Both the position numbers and the translations under genes were made by a program. DNA of 64,000 nt from Galeopsis tetrahit. Lineage: Eukaryota > Streptophyta > Magnoliopsida > Lamiales > Lamiaceae. Positions 1 to 12,062 of this stretch are shown piece by piece. A model generated the notes under the pieces. That model was not told the DNA's origin. It saw only the letters and a list, made by a program, of their open reading frames with translations, and did not search any database. The first letter of the stretch is position 1; each line of letters starts with the position of its first letter. The stretch lies in contig OY776121.1 in the NCBI GenBank assembly GCA_963675135.1, positions 71,874,265 to 71,938,264 on the forward strand. Direction: 5' to 3'.

Positions 1-1368
1 AATCACCTTTTGTATTCAATGCATGATCCAGATGATTACTCGTTGTCATCGTTGATTTCAGGCTACGCAAATTGCTGCAGAATGGATGACGCAAAAAGAA
101 TATTTAAACTTAAGTCTAACCCTTGTGTCGTGTTATGGAATTCTATGATTTCAGGATATGTTGCTAATGGTGATATTATAGAGGCCTTAATATATTTTGA
201 CAGTATGAACAAGAAAGGTGTTGTTGGAGATTATTCTACGTTTTCTAGTATTCTGAGTGCCTGTAGTAGTTTAGGCATTCCTAAAAATTGCACTCAACTG
301 CATGCCCATGCTCATAAGTTAGGAATTGTTTACGATCTAGTTGTTGCCAGTGCCCTAATTGATGCATATGCCAAGTGTGGGTGTCATATTGATGCCTCAA
401 ATTTTTTCGGTGAGCTCAAAACTTACGACACCATTTTGCTGAATTCTATGATCACCATTTACTGCAATTGTGGCAGAGTTGAAGAAGCAAAATGCATTTT
501 CCGTGAGATAAAATCGAAAAGTTTGATCACTTGGAATTCGATGATAGTGGGTCTGAGTCAGAACGGCTACCCTGTCGAAGCATTAGATATCTTCTGCACA
601 ATGAATAAGATCGACTTAAGCATGGACAAATTCAGCCTAGCTAGTGCCATCAGTTCATGTGCCAGCATTCCCTTGCTTGAACTTGGTGAGCAGATTTTTG
701 CTAGAGCTACTGTCATTGGGGTGGATTTTGATCAGGTCATATCGACGTCCCTTATAGACTTGTATTGTAAGTGTGGTTTTGTTGAAGTTGGTCGAAAATT
801 GTTTGACCAAATGATGAAATGTGATGAAGTTTCATGGAATTCAATGTTGACGGGGTATGCTACAAATGGGTATGGAGTCGAAGCTTTGGCCCTGTTTGAG
901 GAGATGAGATGCGAGGGTGTTAGACCAACTGAGATCACATTTACTGCAGTTTTATCTGCTTGTGATCATTGTGGACTAGTGGAAGAAGGGAAGAATTGGT
1001 TTCATTTAATGAAGCATGATTATCATATTGCTCCTGGTATCGAACATTACTCTTGCATGATAGATCTTTTTGCAAGAGCAGGTTATCTTCAAGAAGCTAT
1101 TCAGATAATTAATGAGAATCCTCATCAATCTGATGTAGACATGTGGTCATCGATTCTTAGAGGTTGCATTGAACATGGAGATTCTTCTCTAGCTAAGAGA
1201 GTGGTTGAGAGGATTATTGAACTTGATCCTCAAAACTCTGGTGCTCTTGTACAGTTATCGGGTTTAATGGCCACTGCTGGAGATTGGAAGCGATCGGCAC
1301 TGGTTAGACAGTTGATGAAAGATAGGAAAATCCAAAAGAATCCTGGCAGAAGCTGGTGTAATATCTGA
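1..1368 (+). CDS. Pentatricopeptide repeat protein, PLS class, E subgroup (5' partial)
   Basis: The frame is open from the first base, so the start and upstream repeats lie outside the window; 455 codons remain and end at a TGA. PPR proteins are organelle RNA-binding proteins; E-class members usually act in C-to-U editing. Degenerate ~31-36-residue helical repeats run along the fragment, with signature phrases such as VVLWNSMISGYVANG, LITWNSMIVGLSQNG and VSWNSMLTGYATNG, each followed by a segment rich in EAL..F..M. The last ~90 residues are the E motif, ending RSWCNI; there is no DYW deaminase tail, so any editing role would need a partner. No intron is visible, as is usual for PPR genes. The order and wording of repeats resemble Arabidopsis At1g77010 as I remember it. 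Family is certain; orthology and RNA target are inference. Confidence 0.93.
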   Translation, partial: NHLLYSMHDPDDYSLSSLISGYANCCRMDDAKRIFKLKSNPCVVLWNSMISGYVANGDIIEALIYFDSMNKKGVVGDYSTFSSILSACSSLGIPKNCTQLHAHAHKLGIVYDLVVASALIDAYAKCGCHIDASNFFGELKTYDTILLNSMITIYCNCGRVEEAKCIFREIKSKSLITWNSMIVGLSQNGYPVEALDIFCTMNKIDLSMDKFSLASAISSCASIPLLELGEQIFARATVIGVDFDQVISTSLIDLYCKCGFVEVGRKLFDQMMKCDEVSWNSMLTGYATNGYGVEALALFEEMRCEGVRPTEITFTAVLSACDHCGLVEEGKNWFHLMKHDYHIAPGIEHYSCMIDLFARAGYLQEAIQIINENPHQSDVDMWSSILRGCIEHGDSSLAKRVVERIIELDPQNSGALVQLSGLMATAGDWKRSALVRQLMKDRKIQKNPGRSWCNI

Positions 1369-2347
1369 GGATGATGTAGTTTAATTTATAGAGGTGAGAT
1401 ATGAAATTGAAAACTCTTTTGAACGAGTACAAATGATGAATTTTACCCACTTATTGATGTGTTGCATGACCCCATTTGGACCTTTCTTCTGCTCAAGATC
1501 GTTACATCCTACATGATGAAATGAAAATAAATGAGAGAAATTTTGTTGCTTATTAACTAATTTGAACTCTTTTATCAGCTGATGCTTTCTTATGCTGTGG
1601 TGCATACTCAAGAAACTTCTTCTGGCCAAACCATGTTCGGGTTTGTGTTTTTATCACTTATTAAGGTCAGTTGTATTTTTTAGTCACTTGTTACATTAAG
1701 GTCATCTTTGCTGCTCTTGCATTGGGTTTCTTGTGTGTTCTGCATCTTATTTGAGACAGTAGTTGTGTTTCTCTGTCAATAGTCTAATTTATAACCACAT
1801 TCTTGTGTTCCCTTGATAATTTAAACTAATGGAGTCGGTCTTTGGACCTCATAATCTCTTGGGTCTGTATTCTTGATTCTTGTTCAGGAAATTTGCTTCA
1901 CAACTTGCTGGAAAGAGCGGCAGCAATCAAAAAAGTATAGTATTTTGTATATTTCAAAGTTGCATTTAGATTCTTTGTGCCTAATTTGATCAAATTATGT
2001 GTTATTTTAGGAAATGAAGTCATTCATACTCAAGCATTTCTACATCTTTCTGTCATAATCCGTTGACTAATTATTCCCCTATAATGTAAACATTTGCCTT
2101 CTAAAATAGCAGTTGTCCCTATGTCTCTTTTGCTCTATTCATAAATTGATTCAGTTTTTTTCTAAAATGTAAAGCTTCATTTGGTTGTATTTGAGTTGTT
2201 CCCTGTTTAATCGGTTTCGGTTTGAATTAATGTTCTTTTGTTCTCTATTCACAAATATAACCTAAGCTATTTCGTACGTGCTGTCTATCACTTGCGTTTA
2301 ATAATAACACAAAATCTCACTCATTTCTTCTTCCTTTTTATTTTCAG
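1369..2347. other. 3' flank of the PPR gene, no gene seen
   Basis: T-rich non-coding DNA with polypyrimidine tracts. No open frame resembles a known protein. It may include the PPR 3' UTR. Short intron-like segments (for example TTGTTCAG near 1885) precede sequence that I could not assign. Confidence 0.5.
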
Positions 2348-2446
2348 GAGAAGTTGATTGACAACACCTTACAGTTCAATCTCTCACTCCCGATTCCATA
2401 CGTGTTGATCAAACGTTTCTTGGAAGCTGCTCAATCTGACAAACAG
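2348..2446 (+). pseudogene. Isolated exon of a mitotic B-type cyclin
   Basis: A 33-codon open block is bounded by a good acceptor (TTATTTTCAG) and a donor (CAG/GTTGGT). It encodes a cyclin-box segment with the phrases NTLQFNLSLPIPYV and KRFLEAAQSDK, closely matching plant cyclin B2 (typical NTLQFN.SVPTPYVF and RRFLKAAQSDKK). The splice borders survive, so this is a genomic fragment and not a processed copy. The next expected cyclin exon (family motif LELLSFF) was not found within the following 2 kb, nor the preceding one upstream. Most likely a relic of a duplicated or transposed cyclin gene. The alternative, that it is spliced into a PPR-derived transcript, has no support. Confidence 0.7.
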
Positions 2447-2770
2447 GTTGGTCGAAAAACTCAGCCTTGATCAATTAATATCTGCTATTATTCAAGCATT
2501 AAGAGCTAGGTGTTGTATAGTTTTGTTAGTCAGCTAGATCAATTAATATATAGTACTAGGCAGCTATTTATGTGGAATTTGATTCTATGCCAATAACTAT
2601 TTAGATATAATTTTCTATCAACTCCTCCAAACCTATTACACAATCTCCTAACTTTTACTATCATGACCAACTTTTCTGAAATAGGGTGCATTTAGGCCAA
2701 TTCGTGAAATAATACGAAATTAAAAGATGTGTTCAAGGCATATTGATTGAAATTTGAGTTCATCCTTGAC

Positions 2771-3307
2771 CTCAGACTCATGTTATGCATAATTATATTT
2801 GCACTTACATCACGATTTGGACAAAATTCGAAAACATATTTTCAAATATATCAATGTGAATTTAAAATTAGAAAAAAAAAAACATTTTGAAGATGATCAA
2901 ATTCAATTCATTAATGGTAGAACAACTGAACAAGAGAGTGACACGTGAATTAGACATGGCATCTACATTATATGGACCAAAAGAAAATTGTACCTTTTCT
3001 TTTTTTATTTGCTACTTTGGAAATAATTGTATCTGATATGACCTGGCTCAGACTCATGTTATGCATAATTATATTTGCACGTACATCACGAGTTGGACAA
3101 AATTCGAAAACATATTTTCAAATATATCAATGTGAATTTAAAATTAGAAAAAAAAAATAAAAATTTGAAGATGATCAAATTCAATTCATTAATGGTAGAA
3201 CAACTGGACAAGAGAGTGACACGTGAATTAGACATGGCATCTACCTGATATGGACCAAAAGAAAATTGTACCTTTTCTTTTTTTATTTGCTACTTTGGAA
3301 ATAATTA
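2771..3307. repeat. Imperfect tandem duplication, ~260-bp unit x2
   Basis: A block starting CTCAGACTCATGTTATGC at 2771 is repeated from 3047 with few changes, up to TTTGGAAATAATT; the period is 276 bp. Only small substitutions and an A-run length change separate the copies, so the duplication is recent. No coding content. Confidence 0.9.
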
Positions 3308-3818
3308 AAACACTAAAATTTGATTTTTTTTAATTTCATAAATTGTAATTGAGGATTCGAAACGAGAGAGGGAATTAAGAGGTTTTTTTAGGAAGATTCT
3401 GTACATGAAAAGAGTTTAAATCAATGGATTTTTAAAAGTAACTTATAATTTATGCAATTTTCAGGATATTTCTTTATCAAATGTACCATATGCAAGTTAG
3501 GCGACTTCAATATTTGATGTGGATATATGCTAAACTTTTTCTTGCTATCTAGAGTTTGGCAATACTAGGATAGTTATTCTTGCTATCTTGCCTATCTATG
3601 TATTCAATTTCAGCCACCCAAAAAATCTCCCACCGTCCAAATTCATAATGCCAATTTTTTCAGGCATGGGTTTTAATGAATGTTGATAGTTTATGTATAA
3701 AATAGATAAATTGGGGTGTATGATGGGTATTGTGGGGTCCACTTATAAATAACGTGGTTGTTTATGAATAAAGTGAATGACAATGTGTGTAAATAAGTTA
3801 TGATTGGAGGGTGAATAA

Positions 3819-4150
3819 TACTCCCTCCTGTTCAATTTAAATGTCGTTTTGACTTTTCACTTTATTTTCAATTCAAATGTCTGTTTTACATTTTTCAATG
3901 TCAATTAAATGTGTTTCTTTCCAATTTACCCTTAAACTCATTTATATTTATTTAGATAATACGGAGTAATAATTTTTTGAAATTCTATAATTAAGGGTAT
4001 AGTAGGAATTCAATGTTTTTCTTAATATGTATGCATGGACCTATAATGACATATATTTTGAATAAGAGCGAGTATTATTTTTAAAAAGAGAATGAGCATA
4101 ATGAAATTGGACAACCAAAGTGAGAATAATGTAATTGAACGGAAGGAGTA
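3819..4150. mobile_element. Stowaway-like MITE
   Basis: The ends are inverted repeats: TACTCCCTCCTGTTCAATTT at the left, and the complement of TACTCCTTCCGTTCAATTAC at the right, with TA at both edges. This CTCCCTCCG terminus with a TA target site is typical of plant Tc1/mariner-type MITEs. It lies just upstream of the first E1-alpha gene and may overlap its promoter. Confidence 0.75.
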
Positions 4151-4262
4151 ACATTTATGATCGTAGGGACTGCTATGCCATACATTTCTTACTGTATATA
4201 CATTGTCCTATATGTATGTAAGACATTCATACACACATTGATTATTGAGAAAAGATTTTGCA

Positions 4263-7200
4263 ATGGCTTTATTAAGATCAAGAAGCATCACTCATTTATT
4301 CAAGACAAAGATTAGTTCCTTTGAGACTAAGAGGTGTTCTTCAACTCATTCTTCTTACAAAAACTTGGATGGTTCCACAAAAGCAAATGAACTGTGTGCT
4401 CTTATGTCGTTCCGGCGATCGGAATCGACCCGAGCTGGTGAACATGTGGAGGCAGTGGCTTACACCGATGATGAAAACCAGGTAATCTTTGCTTTTCTCA
4501 AGTATTCTTCTCCTTAATTCATTAACAATTTCTTGCATGTGAATTCTGTGTTACAAATATTATTTCATCACTCTCTTGGTGTAACACATGTATAGTGATG
4601 ACATCATATTTAAGTATATACGTAGCGTTTGAGTTGTTATGGATAATCAAATAAATACCATCTTGTGAATCAAGCTTAAAATTTATATCTGTTTCTTTAA
4701 AATAACAAGGGTAAAGGGTTTTTTATTTCCTTTTAATTCATCAATCTTAATTTTAATTAGTGCCTAGATTTTTTTTATTTTTTATATAAAAACTGCTTTT
4801 ACTCTTAATCGATAGAATTTAGCAAAAAAAAATAAAAAAATATATATATATATATAGAGTACATTATGGCAAAGCCATGAGTATTACTTAAATTTTCTTT
4901 TCCCTTGAAAAGTTGTGCACAATTGTCTCAACTGGACCCTAAACCAAAAAAAAGGGGGTGTCTAGGTCGATTTTTCACCAAAAGTGTCTACAGAGGCAAA
5001 ATTGAGTCGAGCAGGGGCCGCCTAGATGCCGATTAAACCGATTTTTGCAACAGAGATTATAATATGTCTCTTTTCAAGGTACTTCTTTTTTTTTTTTTTT
5101 TTTTTTTTAAGAAAATCTCAGGATATAGTTTATTAATATTTTGTTTTTGAAAAAAATAGTTTAATACCCCTTCGTCTTTTATTAAACTGCCCCTTTAATT
5201 TTAACACAAAGTTTAATGTAAAAGTTATTTATTAGTAGTATTATAACTATATAAGTTTCTACAAACCCTTATGGATAACTATAAATCTTATATAGATATC
5301 TATAAATTCTATATAAACAATTTATAAATCTTATAATATAAAATTATATTTTAACCTATTTAAATTTTAAAATAAACACTTACCCTTACAAGTATTAAAA
5401 TTTGAAATCCACAAAATTTTAAAATCAATATTTTGAAATCTTTAAAATCTCAAAGCAAACATAGTTATGGATTACTATTGGTACTATTTCTTTTAATTAT
5501 ATCATGATTTGTACTATATATATTATTTCATAAAACTTCATCTGTATTGTTTCATCTTTTTCAATTGTATCACTGAAAATATGAAAATTAAAGAACTGCA
5601 CTGGGCCATAAAGTTGCACATCAAATAATTTCCACATCTATCAAATGTGCCCCATAACAGTTCCCTATCATTTTCCTTCCCTTTATTAAATAAACATTGA
5701 TTTCGCCTACAAAAAGGAAAAATAATATTGAACAATATTTTGTTACACCTCCTCACTTATCTTCTTTTTCCACACTTTACCATCTGAACTATGAATATTT
5801 AATCCCTAAAATTAATTGAAGCAAATTGCGCTGGCTTTCTTATTCCATAAATAAATAGAGAAATTAGTTACTTCTAAAAGTACACTATAATGTTTTTGGG
5901 ACTTTCAAACAATACATTCTTGGCAAACCTAACAATAATCATGGAGTAATTGGAATTGTAGAATGTGCCTCTCAGTTCTATTTACTCTTACTCTTTAAAA
6001 ATCTATATAATTATTTTTTATCTTAAGAGAAAATAACTTTTCTTCCTCAAAATTAATATTTTTTCAACTGCCAACAAGTTTGATAATTTCTTGGCATATA
6101 TATGTTCGTTTTTCATGCAATGCTATTCATTTCATCCTTTGCCATCTGCTCTGTTCATAAATCCCCTCTCTTCTTTCATAAGCATCACAGTGGCCTAAAA
6201 TTTCAAGAATCCAAAATGAATTAATCCATCTAAATCAAGAATTCGTTATTCCACACTATTTGGCAAAATCCATGAATCTTTGCTGAATGCAGCTTCTGTC
6301 AACTCTGTTACTAGTCCTATCTGCATTCCCAGGTTTAAATCAACCAGCTCATTAACAGAAACTCAATATTTGTTAAACCTGCATGAAGATGGTGATAATA
6401 TTATTGTTCAGGTGCTTGTTTCTTGGTAATATTTGCATACTATTTTACTGCGCGCCGTACTGGTAGAAACTTCTTGTGATATAATCCAATTGATGAATGA
6501 TTAAAAAAGGACATAGGATGTTAATAATTACTGTCCAGAAATCATATAATGTGATCTTTAGAAGCAAGAATTATCTCAAATTTAGTCTGTAATTAAGATA
6601 ATTAGTGAAAGGTGCCCTTGATTTTTTATTTCAAGATTGTGCATCAGGGTATAGAATTTCCTGGTGGAAGGGTGTCAATTACGCCTCAAATGAAATTCAT
6701 CTCCGAATCCTTGGACAGAAGAATACCTTGTTATCGCGTTCTTGATGATGAAGGCTATCCAATTGATGGGAGCATATATGAGCAGGTATATTGTATATGC
6801 ATCACCTGTTGTTCATTATTGGAGTTGAAATTCTTGACATGTATTTTAGTAAAATATTTTCCATATTATATAAACTTATGTCTGTTGAAATGCATGATCA
6901 GGTGGAGAAAGAAACAGCAGTGAAGATGTACAAAACAATGGTGACTCTTCAAATAATGGATACCATTTTCTATGAAGCACAAAGACAGGGGAGGATATCC
7001 TTTTATTTGACCTCAATGGGAGAAGAGGCTATTAACATTGCAACTGCTGCTGCACTTACACCAGACGACATCATACTGCCCCAGGTTAATGATTTAATCT
7101 TGTTCTACGTTCAGTTTGTCATATCAGCAGCATAAAAGAACTGGTGTATGACATTTATTAAATTTGTAGCTAGTGCAAGAATGGAAATAGATTGTACTGA

Positions 7201-8949
7201 GGATTTTCTCTACGTTCAGTATCGAGAGCCTGGAATCCTCTTGTGGCGTGGTTTCACCCTACAAGAATTTGCCGACCAATGCTTCGGAAACAAGGATGAC
7301 TATGGAAAAGGGAGGCAAATGCCAATACACTATGGCTCTAAGCCACATAATTTCTTCACCATTTCATCACCCATCGCGTAAGTTCTTGAATTACTTGAAA
7401 ATTCGATAAAAATGATTATTAGGCATTTATTCCACTATACGGGGCCAACTAGATTGTAAAATAACATTCACTTTTGGATTCAGAACACAGCTTCCTCAAG
7501 CTGCAGGTGTTGCTTATTCACTTAAGATGGATAATAAGGAAGCATGTGTTGTTGCCTTCACAGGGGATGGTGGCACAAGTGAGGTACAATTCCTCATTAT
7601 TTACGTTATTTTTCGTATTTTTATTTTGATGAGATATTCTAACACACTCAGATAATTGGCAGGGAGATTTTCATGCTGGTATGAATTTTGCAGCAGTTAT
7701 GGAGGCCCCAGTAATGTTCATATGTCGGAACAACGGATGGGCCATAAGCACCCCTACATCAGAACAATTCCGAAGTATGTTTTCTAGCAAAAGTTCATTT
7801 GTTAGTTGTTACACATTTCATTCTGAGACCTATAGAAGCTAGCAAGTGATGGATGTCACAATTCTCCAAATGGTTTTAATCAACTTACAACTGAGCAACT
7901 AGAAAGTTCTAATATCTGTGATGAGAGAGAAAAAATTATTTGTCTCACTGAGAAGGAGATATACACTTGATTTTTCTCATAATTTTGCTGTTAGGTGATG
8001 GAGTGGTCATCAAGGGCCAAGCATATGGAATTCGTAGTATTCGTGTAGATGGAAATGATACTCTTGCTGTTTATAGTGCGATTCGTTTAGCTCGTGAAAT
8101 GGTCATACAAGAACAGGAGCCAATACTAGTCGAGGTAAAACACTATAATTACCACAAACATATTTCTTAGTAATGATGAGTGAATTGAATCTCATACAAC
8201 AACCCACCACCATGCAAGAGTTAATATCAATGTATGTTCCTATAACTTAGGGTTGATCCAATGTAAAATACTTTTCTTTCTACTTTATCAATTTTAATCC
8301 TAGGATGTCTAATTTTAGCAATTTTCGGACAACCTTGAATTTTCCCACGAAAAAAAATACTAAAATTGGACAAAAAATTACTTAAATTGAACCCCCTAGA
8401 CTAAAATTGATAAAACAGAAAGATTTATATTGAATCCACACAAGACATAAATTGATGTTAACTCACACATGCAACAAATGGAATAAAGATTGACTCATTT
8501 GCTTTGCATGGATGTTTAGGCCCTTACGTATCGTGTAGGTCACCACTCAACATCAGACGATTCCACCAAATATCGATCTCTGAACGAGATTGAACACTGG
8601 AAAACGACTAGAAACCCAACAACCAGATTCAGAAAATGGGTTCAGAGAAACGGATGGTGGAACGATGAGGAGGAAACCGAGCTTCGTTCAAGCATAAGAA
8701 AACAGGTTGCTAACTGAAAATTCCCATATATTAATAGGCCTTAATTAACTGGTTTCTACTAAAATCATAATGTAGGTATTGAAGGCGATTCAAATAGCAG
8801 AAAAAACAGAGAAACCTCCTCTTGAAGATTTATTCAGAGACGTGTATGATGAGATGCCATCAAATCTCCAACAACAGAAGAATTCTCTCAGAGAAACCAT
8901 TAAGAGACACCGCCTAGATTTCCCTGCTGACGTGCCTTTGCATACGTAA
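4263..8949 (+). CDS. BCKDHA: 2-oxoisovalerate dehydrogenase (BCKDH) E1-alpha subunit, copy 1
   Basis: The thiamine-diphosphate subunit of the mitochondrial branched-chain 2-oxoacid dehydrogenase, which decarboxylates the oxo acids of Leu, Ile and Val; it pairs with E1-beta. Exons by splice sites and frame: 4263-4481, 6648-6785, 6902-7084, 7220-7377, 7484-7583, 7663-7774, 7995-8134, 8520-8705, 8776-8949; together 469 codons plus TAA, near the ~470 of Arabidopsis homologues. Visible landmarks: an Arg/Ser-rich presequence in exon 1, YREPGILLWRGF, the ThDP/Mg motif from GDGG (about residue 260) to NNGW (about 289), and the phospho-loop RVGHHSTSDDS (about 355-365), where BCKDH kinase acts in animals. 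Start chosen as the ATG opening the MALL presequence, shared with copy 2. Intron 1 (2.2 kb) holds a decayed second first exon. All exons are open, so probably functional. Confidence 0.93.
6230..6411 (+). pseudogene. Decayed alternative first exon (type B) of E1-alpha copy 1
   Basis: Inside intron 1, a block matches the alternative first exon of copy 2 (15595-15768). It reads RFKSTSSLTETQ in frame, ends GTTCAG/GTGCTT, and would join exon 2 in the correct phase. The homologous ATG (at about 6215) is followed at once by TAA after one codon. The correct frame has no other ATG between its upstream TGA and the donor. It therefore cannot supply a start codon in this copy, although its 3' half is still well conserved. 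It could survive as untranslated leader. Confidence 0.75.
8284..8416. repeat. Short foldback element in E1-alpha intron 7
   Basis: The edges TTTATCAATTTTAATCCTAG and CTAGACTAAAATTGATAAA are inverted repeats, with further complementary stretches inside (CTAATTTTAG, ACTAAAATTGG). It looks like a small MITE in the intron before exon 8; it does not disturb the splice sites. Confidence 0.55.
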
Positions 8950-9765
8950 TATTCTTCTTCAGACGGAGCTACAATATTCTCAAATCGCGATGGTGTCTCG
9001 TTTTCATTGCCAATGCATCATGAAGGCAGTTGCTTCAGTGCATGTATAGAACTGGTGAGGATTCTAACTTAGCAATAAATACACCGGTTCTTATGAATTG
9101 AACTGCAATTATGGAGAAAATAATAGGAACAAGAAATAAAGAACACAGATTTGTTAACTCAGTTCGGTAAGAATGACTATATAGTGTGATAGTACAATAT
9201 ACACTGAACTAATGGTTTATACCAAAGAACTATGCTGTAGCCCAAAAATCCTAATGAACTTGAATATTGCTTAAAACTTGGTTCGATGTGACCGTGGCCT
9301 GGTGTACAGTCCATCGGACTTCATAACCCAACAATTTTTACATGATTGTTGCTTTATTTTATTCAATTTAAGTCCTTTTGTTCACATATTATCTTGCAAC
9401 TATATATAAAAATGATTGTGTTTATCATTTTGAATTCTAATCTATTTTGAAAGAGACGAATTCATAACAAAGCATCCCATTATTGAATTAATATTACTCC
9501 GATGGGCATAGAAACTAAGAAAAAAAATGATAAAATAAAGGTATGAGGATGTTTATAACTTTATTAAAGTGATGAAGTAGGAATATTGTGTAAGAAATAT
9601 TAATGTAATGACATAGAAAGTAAATAAGTGGTAATTTTGAGGGTAATAGTTGTGAGAAATTTCATTTTTTGGAGTGTGAAAACTTATTTGAAACATAAAT
9701 ATTTTTTTGTAGGGATAGACGGATTATGAAAAGAAGTTCATATATATATATTTTTTTCGAGTCAG
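8950..9765. other. 3' flank of E1-alpha copy 1
   Basis: Non-coding 3' UTR and spacer. It contains no convincing open frame. Short AT-rich stretches lead into the SINE insertion. Confidence 0.5.
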
Positions 9766-9916
9766 AAAGAAGTTCATATGACAAAGTGGGATAGGTCAAG
9801 TGGTTAGAGCACCACTACCTAGGTCTTAGGTCATGGGTTCGAGTCATGGGGAGGGGAAAAAAGGGATGGGTATTTAACTTTCCATAAAAAAAAAAAAAAA
9901 AAAAAGAAGTTCATAT
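9766..9916 (+). mobile_element. tRNA-derived SINE with target-site duplication
   Basis: The body starts near GACAAAGTGGGATAGG and carries a pol III A-box-like segment (GGTCAAGTGGTTAGAGC) and a B box (GGGTTCGAGTC). It continues through GATGGGTATTTAACTTTCC to an A tail. The 14-bp direct repeat AAAGAAGTTCATAT flanks it (9766-9779 and 9903-9916). A second copy at 48398-48548 shares the same body, which defines the family. A related AAGAAGTTCATAT lies 34 bp further left by chance or older duplication. Confidence 0.88.
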
Positions 9917-10056
9917 TTAAATGGTAAAAAAATCTTCAATGGAAATGAGTATGGGTGTAGTTAATAAAAATAAATGATGATTTATAATACTCCACTACTT
10001 CTCCTTCTACTTCTCCTTCTAAATAAGATTATCATTACTGTATTTGATTAACTTTT

Positions 10057-10294
10057 TACTCCCTCTGTCCACCAAAAGTGTGCTCACTTTTTTTTATATG
10101 TGCTTTTAAAAAAATCATATTTTAATTATAAAGAATATATTTAATATAATGAGTAGAAAATATATTTGGTAGATACTCAATCTTGTTAGTAAAGTAGAAA
10201 AAATATTCAAAAGTTAACTATTTAAATAGAATAAACACGTTTTTGTGGACCTCAAAAAAAGAAATGAGCACACTTTTGGTGGACGGAGGGAGTA
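10057..10294. mobile_element. Stowaway-like MITE with long terminal inverted repeats
   Basis: The left end TACTCCCTCTGTCCACCAAA and the right-end complement TACTCCCTCCGTCCACCAAA match for more than 30 bp (continuing AAGTGTGCTCA), with TA at both edges. About 238 bp, AT-rich inside and non-coding. Confidence 0.9.
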
Positions 10295-11818
10295 TTATTT
10301 TTTATAATCTACTCCATTTGATTAACTATTTTTCCTTCTATCCTCGTGTTTCCTCAATCACTTTCTTATGATTCAATCAACAACTTTTTTATTTTTGTCT
10401 TAAAAAAAAAAAAAAAAAAAAAGTAAAGCAAAACATTAGTAAGGTAACCACCATAAATACAATTTTTTCTCCAACATATCCGAAAACATAAACATTGTGT
10501 GTTAGGTGTCTAATATGTGTACTATTTTTATTGATTATTTTATAAGGACACATCACCCAAATCGGCCCACTGAACATTTTTTCCCAAGCACTTTACATTT
10601 TCACATATATCCATTATTCCACTTCCCGTCAAAAAAAAAAATTATTCCACTTGTTTGAATACTCTGTACTCGGAAAATATGTGTCCCAAAAAGACAATTT
10701 GTATTATTGTGTGGTACAAATATTTTAGGTACACCTGGGCACTGCTAGCTGTGCAGTCAAGATAAAATCGAAATTACATTGTCATGCTATTTGAACAATA
10801 CTCCATCCTGATCAATTTAAATCACATATTGACTATTCACACTATTTACAATTTAAATGTTAATTTGCACTTAATTTAATAATTTTAATGTTAATTCTCT
10901 TTCTAAATTACCTTTAAACTCCTGATTAAAAAATAACAGAAATAGTTTGCGTAGAATTTTAAAACAATTAATTAAAAGTATAATAAGAAATTAATATTTT
11001 CCTTAATTTGTAAATATTGATCTAAAGTGATACGGAGTACATATTTTAAATATGAGGGGGTAACAATTACACTTAGTTATAATATGGGTTTTCCTCTAAA
11101 GATTTTTAAATTTTAAAATATTTTAGTTCACTTACCCATTTATTTTTTTCTTATTACTTAATGAATCATAAACTAATATAATTCCTTGCATTTTATTTAT
11201 ATTGGAATATTAATTCCTTGTGTTTGATTCCCAAAAAGGATTGGAACAACGAAAAAGAGAGTTGTCATATCTTGAAATGAAGCCAATCCAATTTAATTGT
11301 GATGGGGTGACACGTTATATAGTCATGGCAACTCATATCTCTATCCAACTTTTGTTTCTCTCTTTTCTGAGATCTCATCTTTATCACAATTGTGACATCT
11401 GTTTTCGTTATTTTATTAATATATGTACTTTCAAAGATACTTAGAAAAACAAATAATGGGATTTTTTTTATTTATTCATGCTACTTTAAAGTATTATATA
11501 AATTATTTTTATATTTTTCATAAAAATAAAAATAAAAATATTTATCTTGTAAATAGATTACTATGTGAGTCAATAATGTGGGTCTTGGTCTCTTGGACCC
11601 ATAATTCATGATAAGTTTATACTAAATATATATAGTTCATAAAAGTTATTCGATATTACCAACGAATCCTATTTAAATAAAATTCAAAAGTTTGCTTAGT
11701 TAGGTACTATGGTCTACTTATTGAATTGTCCATTTAATTTTATAATTTTCAACTAATTATCCATTTAGTTAGGTACTCTAAGATCAGATGTATTTCAAAT
11801 GCCAAAAACTTATATACA
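10295..11818. other. AT-rich intergenic DNA
   Basis: No gene is supported. It contains A/T runs and a weak MITE-like boundary (ACTCCATCCTGATCAATTTA near 10800, GATACGGAGTACATA near 11030) resembling the element at 3819. Short open frames have no recognisable content. Confidence 0.5.
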
Positions 11819-11848
11819 ATATTGCACCATAGTCTTATGGTGCAATAT
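11819..11848. repeat. Perfect 13-bp hairpin
   Basis: ATATTGCACCATA, a four-base loop (GTCT), then TATGGTGCAATAT. It lies at the left edge of a GC-rich, A-tailed block and may be the scar of a foldback element. Confidence 0.7.
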
Positions 11849-11869
11849 GATCTATTCTTATGTTTTTAT

Positions 11870-12062
11870 CGGGTATCCAGTTTTCTTCTCTCTTCTGTTT
11901 TCTGCGCCGCCGATTACTCCTTTTCTCTGTCTTCTTTTTCTGCGCCGATCTCCTTCTTCGCGATGTCTTATCTTCTGCGCGCGACAGATTTCTCCTTCTT
12001 TGCGATGTCTTATCTTCAGCCCGGCTGCCAGAAATTGCAGAGTTCAATTAAAAAAAAAAATT
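11870..12062 (+). other. GC-richer pyrimidine block with A tail, unknown
   Basis: A C/T-rich stretch stands out from its AT-rich surroundings. It contains a partial internal duplication (TTCGCGATGTCTTATCTTC and TTTGCGATGTCTTATCTTC, about 50 bp apart) and ends in an A run at 12050-12060. Several overlapping open frames are low-complexity and unconvincing as protein. It may be a retroposed untranslated leader. Function unknown. Confidence 0.35.

Noticed and set aside
9780..9902. Functional tRNA gene at the A/B-box sequence
   Set aside because: The box sequences are tRNA-like, but the A tail, direct repeats and second genomic copy show a SINE; no proper cloverleaf 3' half.
10798..11070. Possible MITE related to the element at 3819
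   Set aside because: The left edge matches, but the right edge (GATACGGAGTACATA) does not pair well, so I did not list it as an element.
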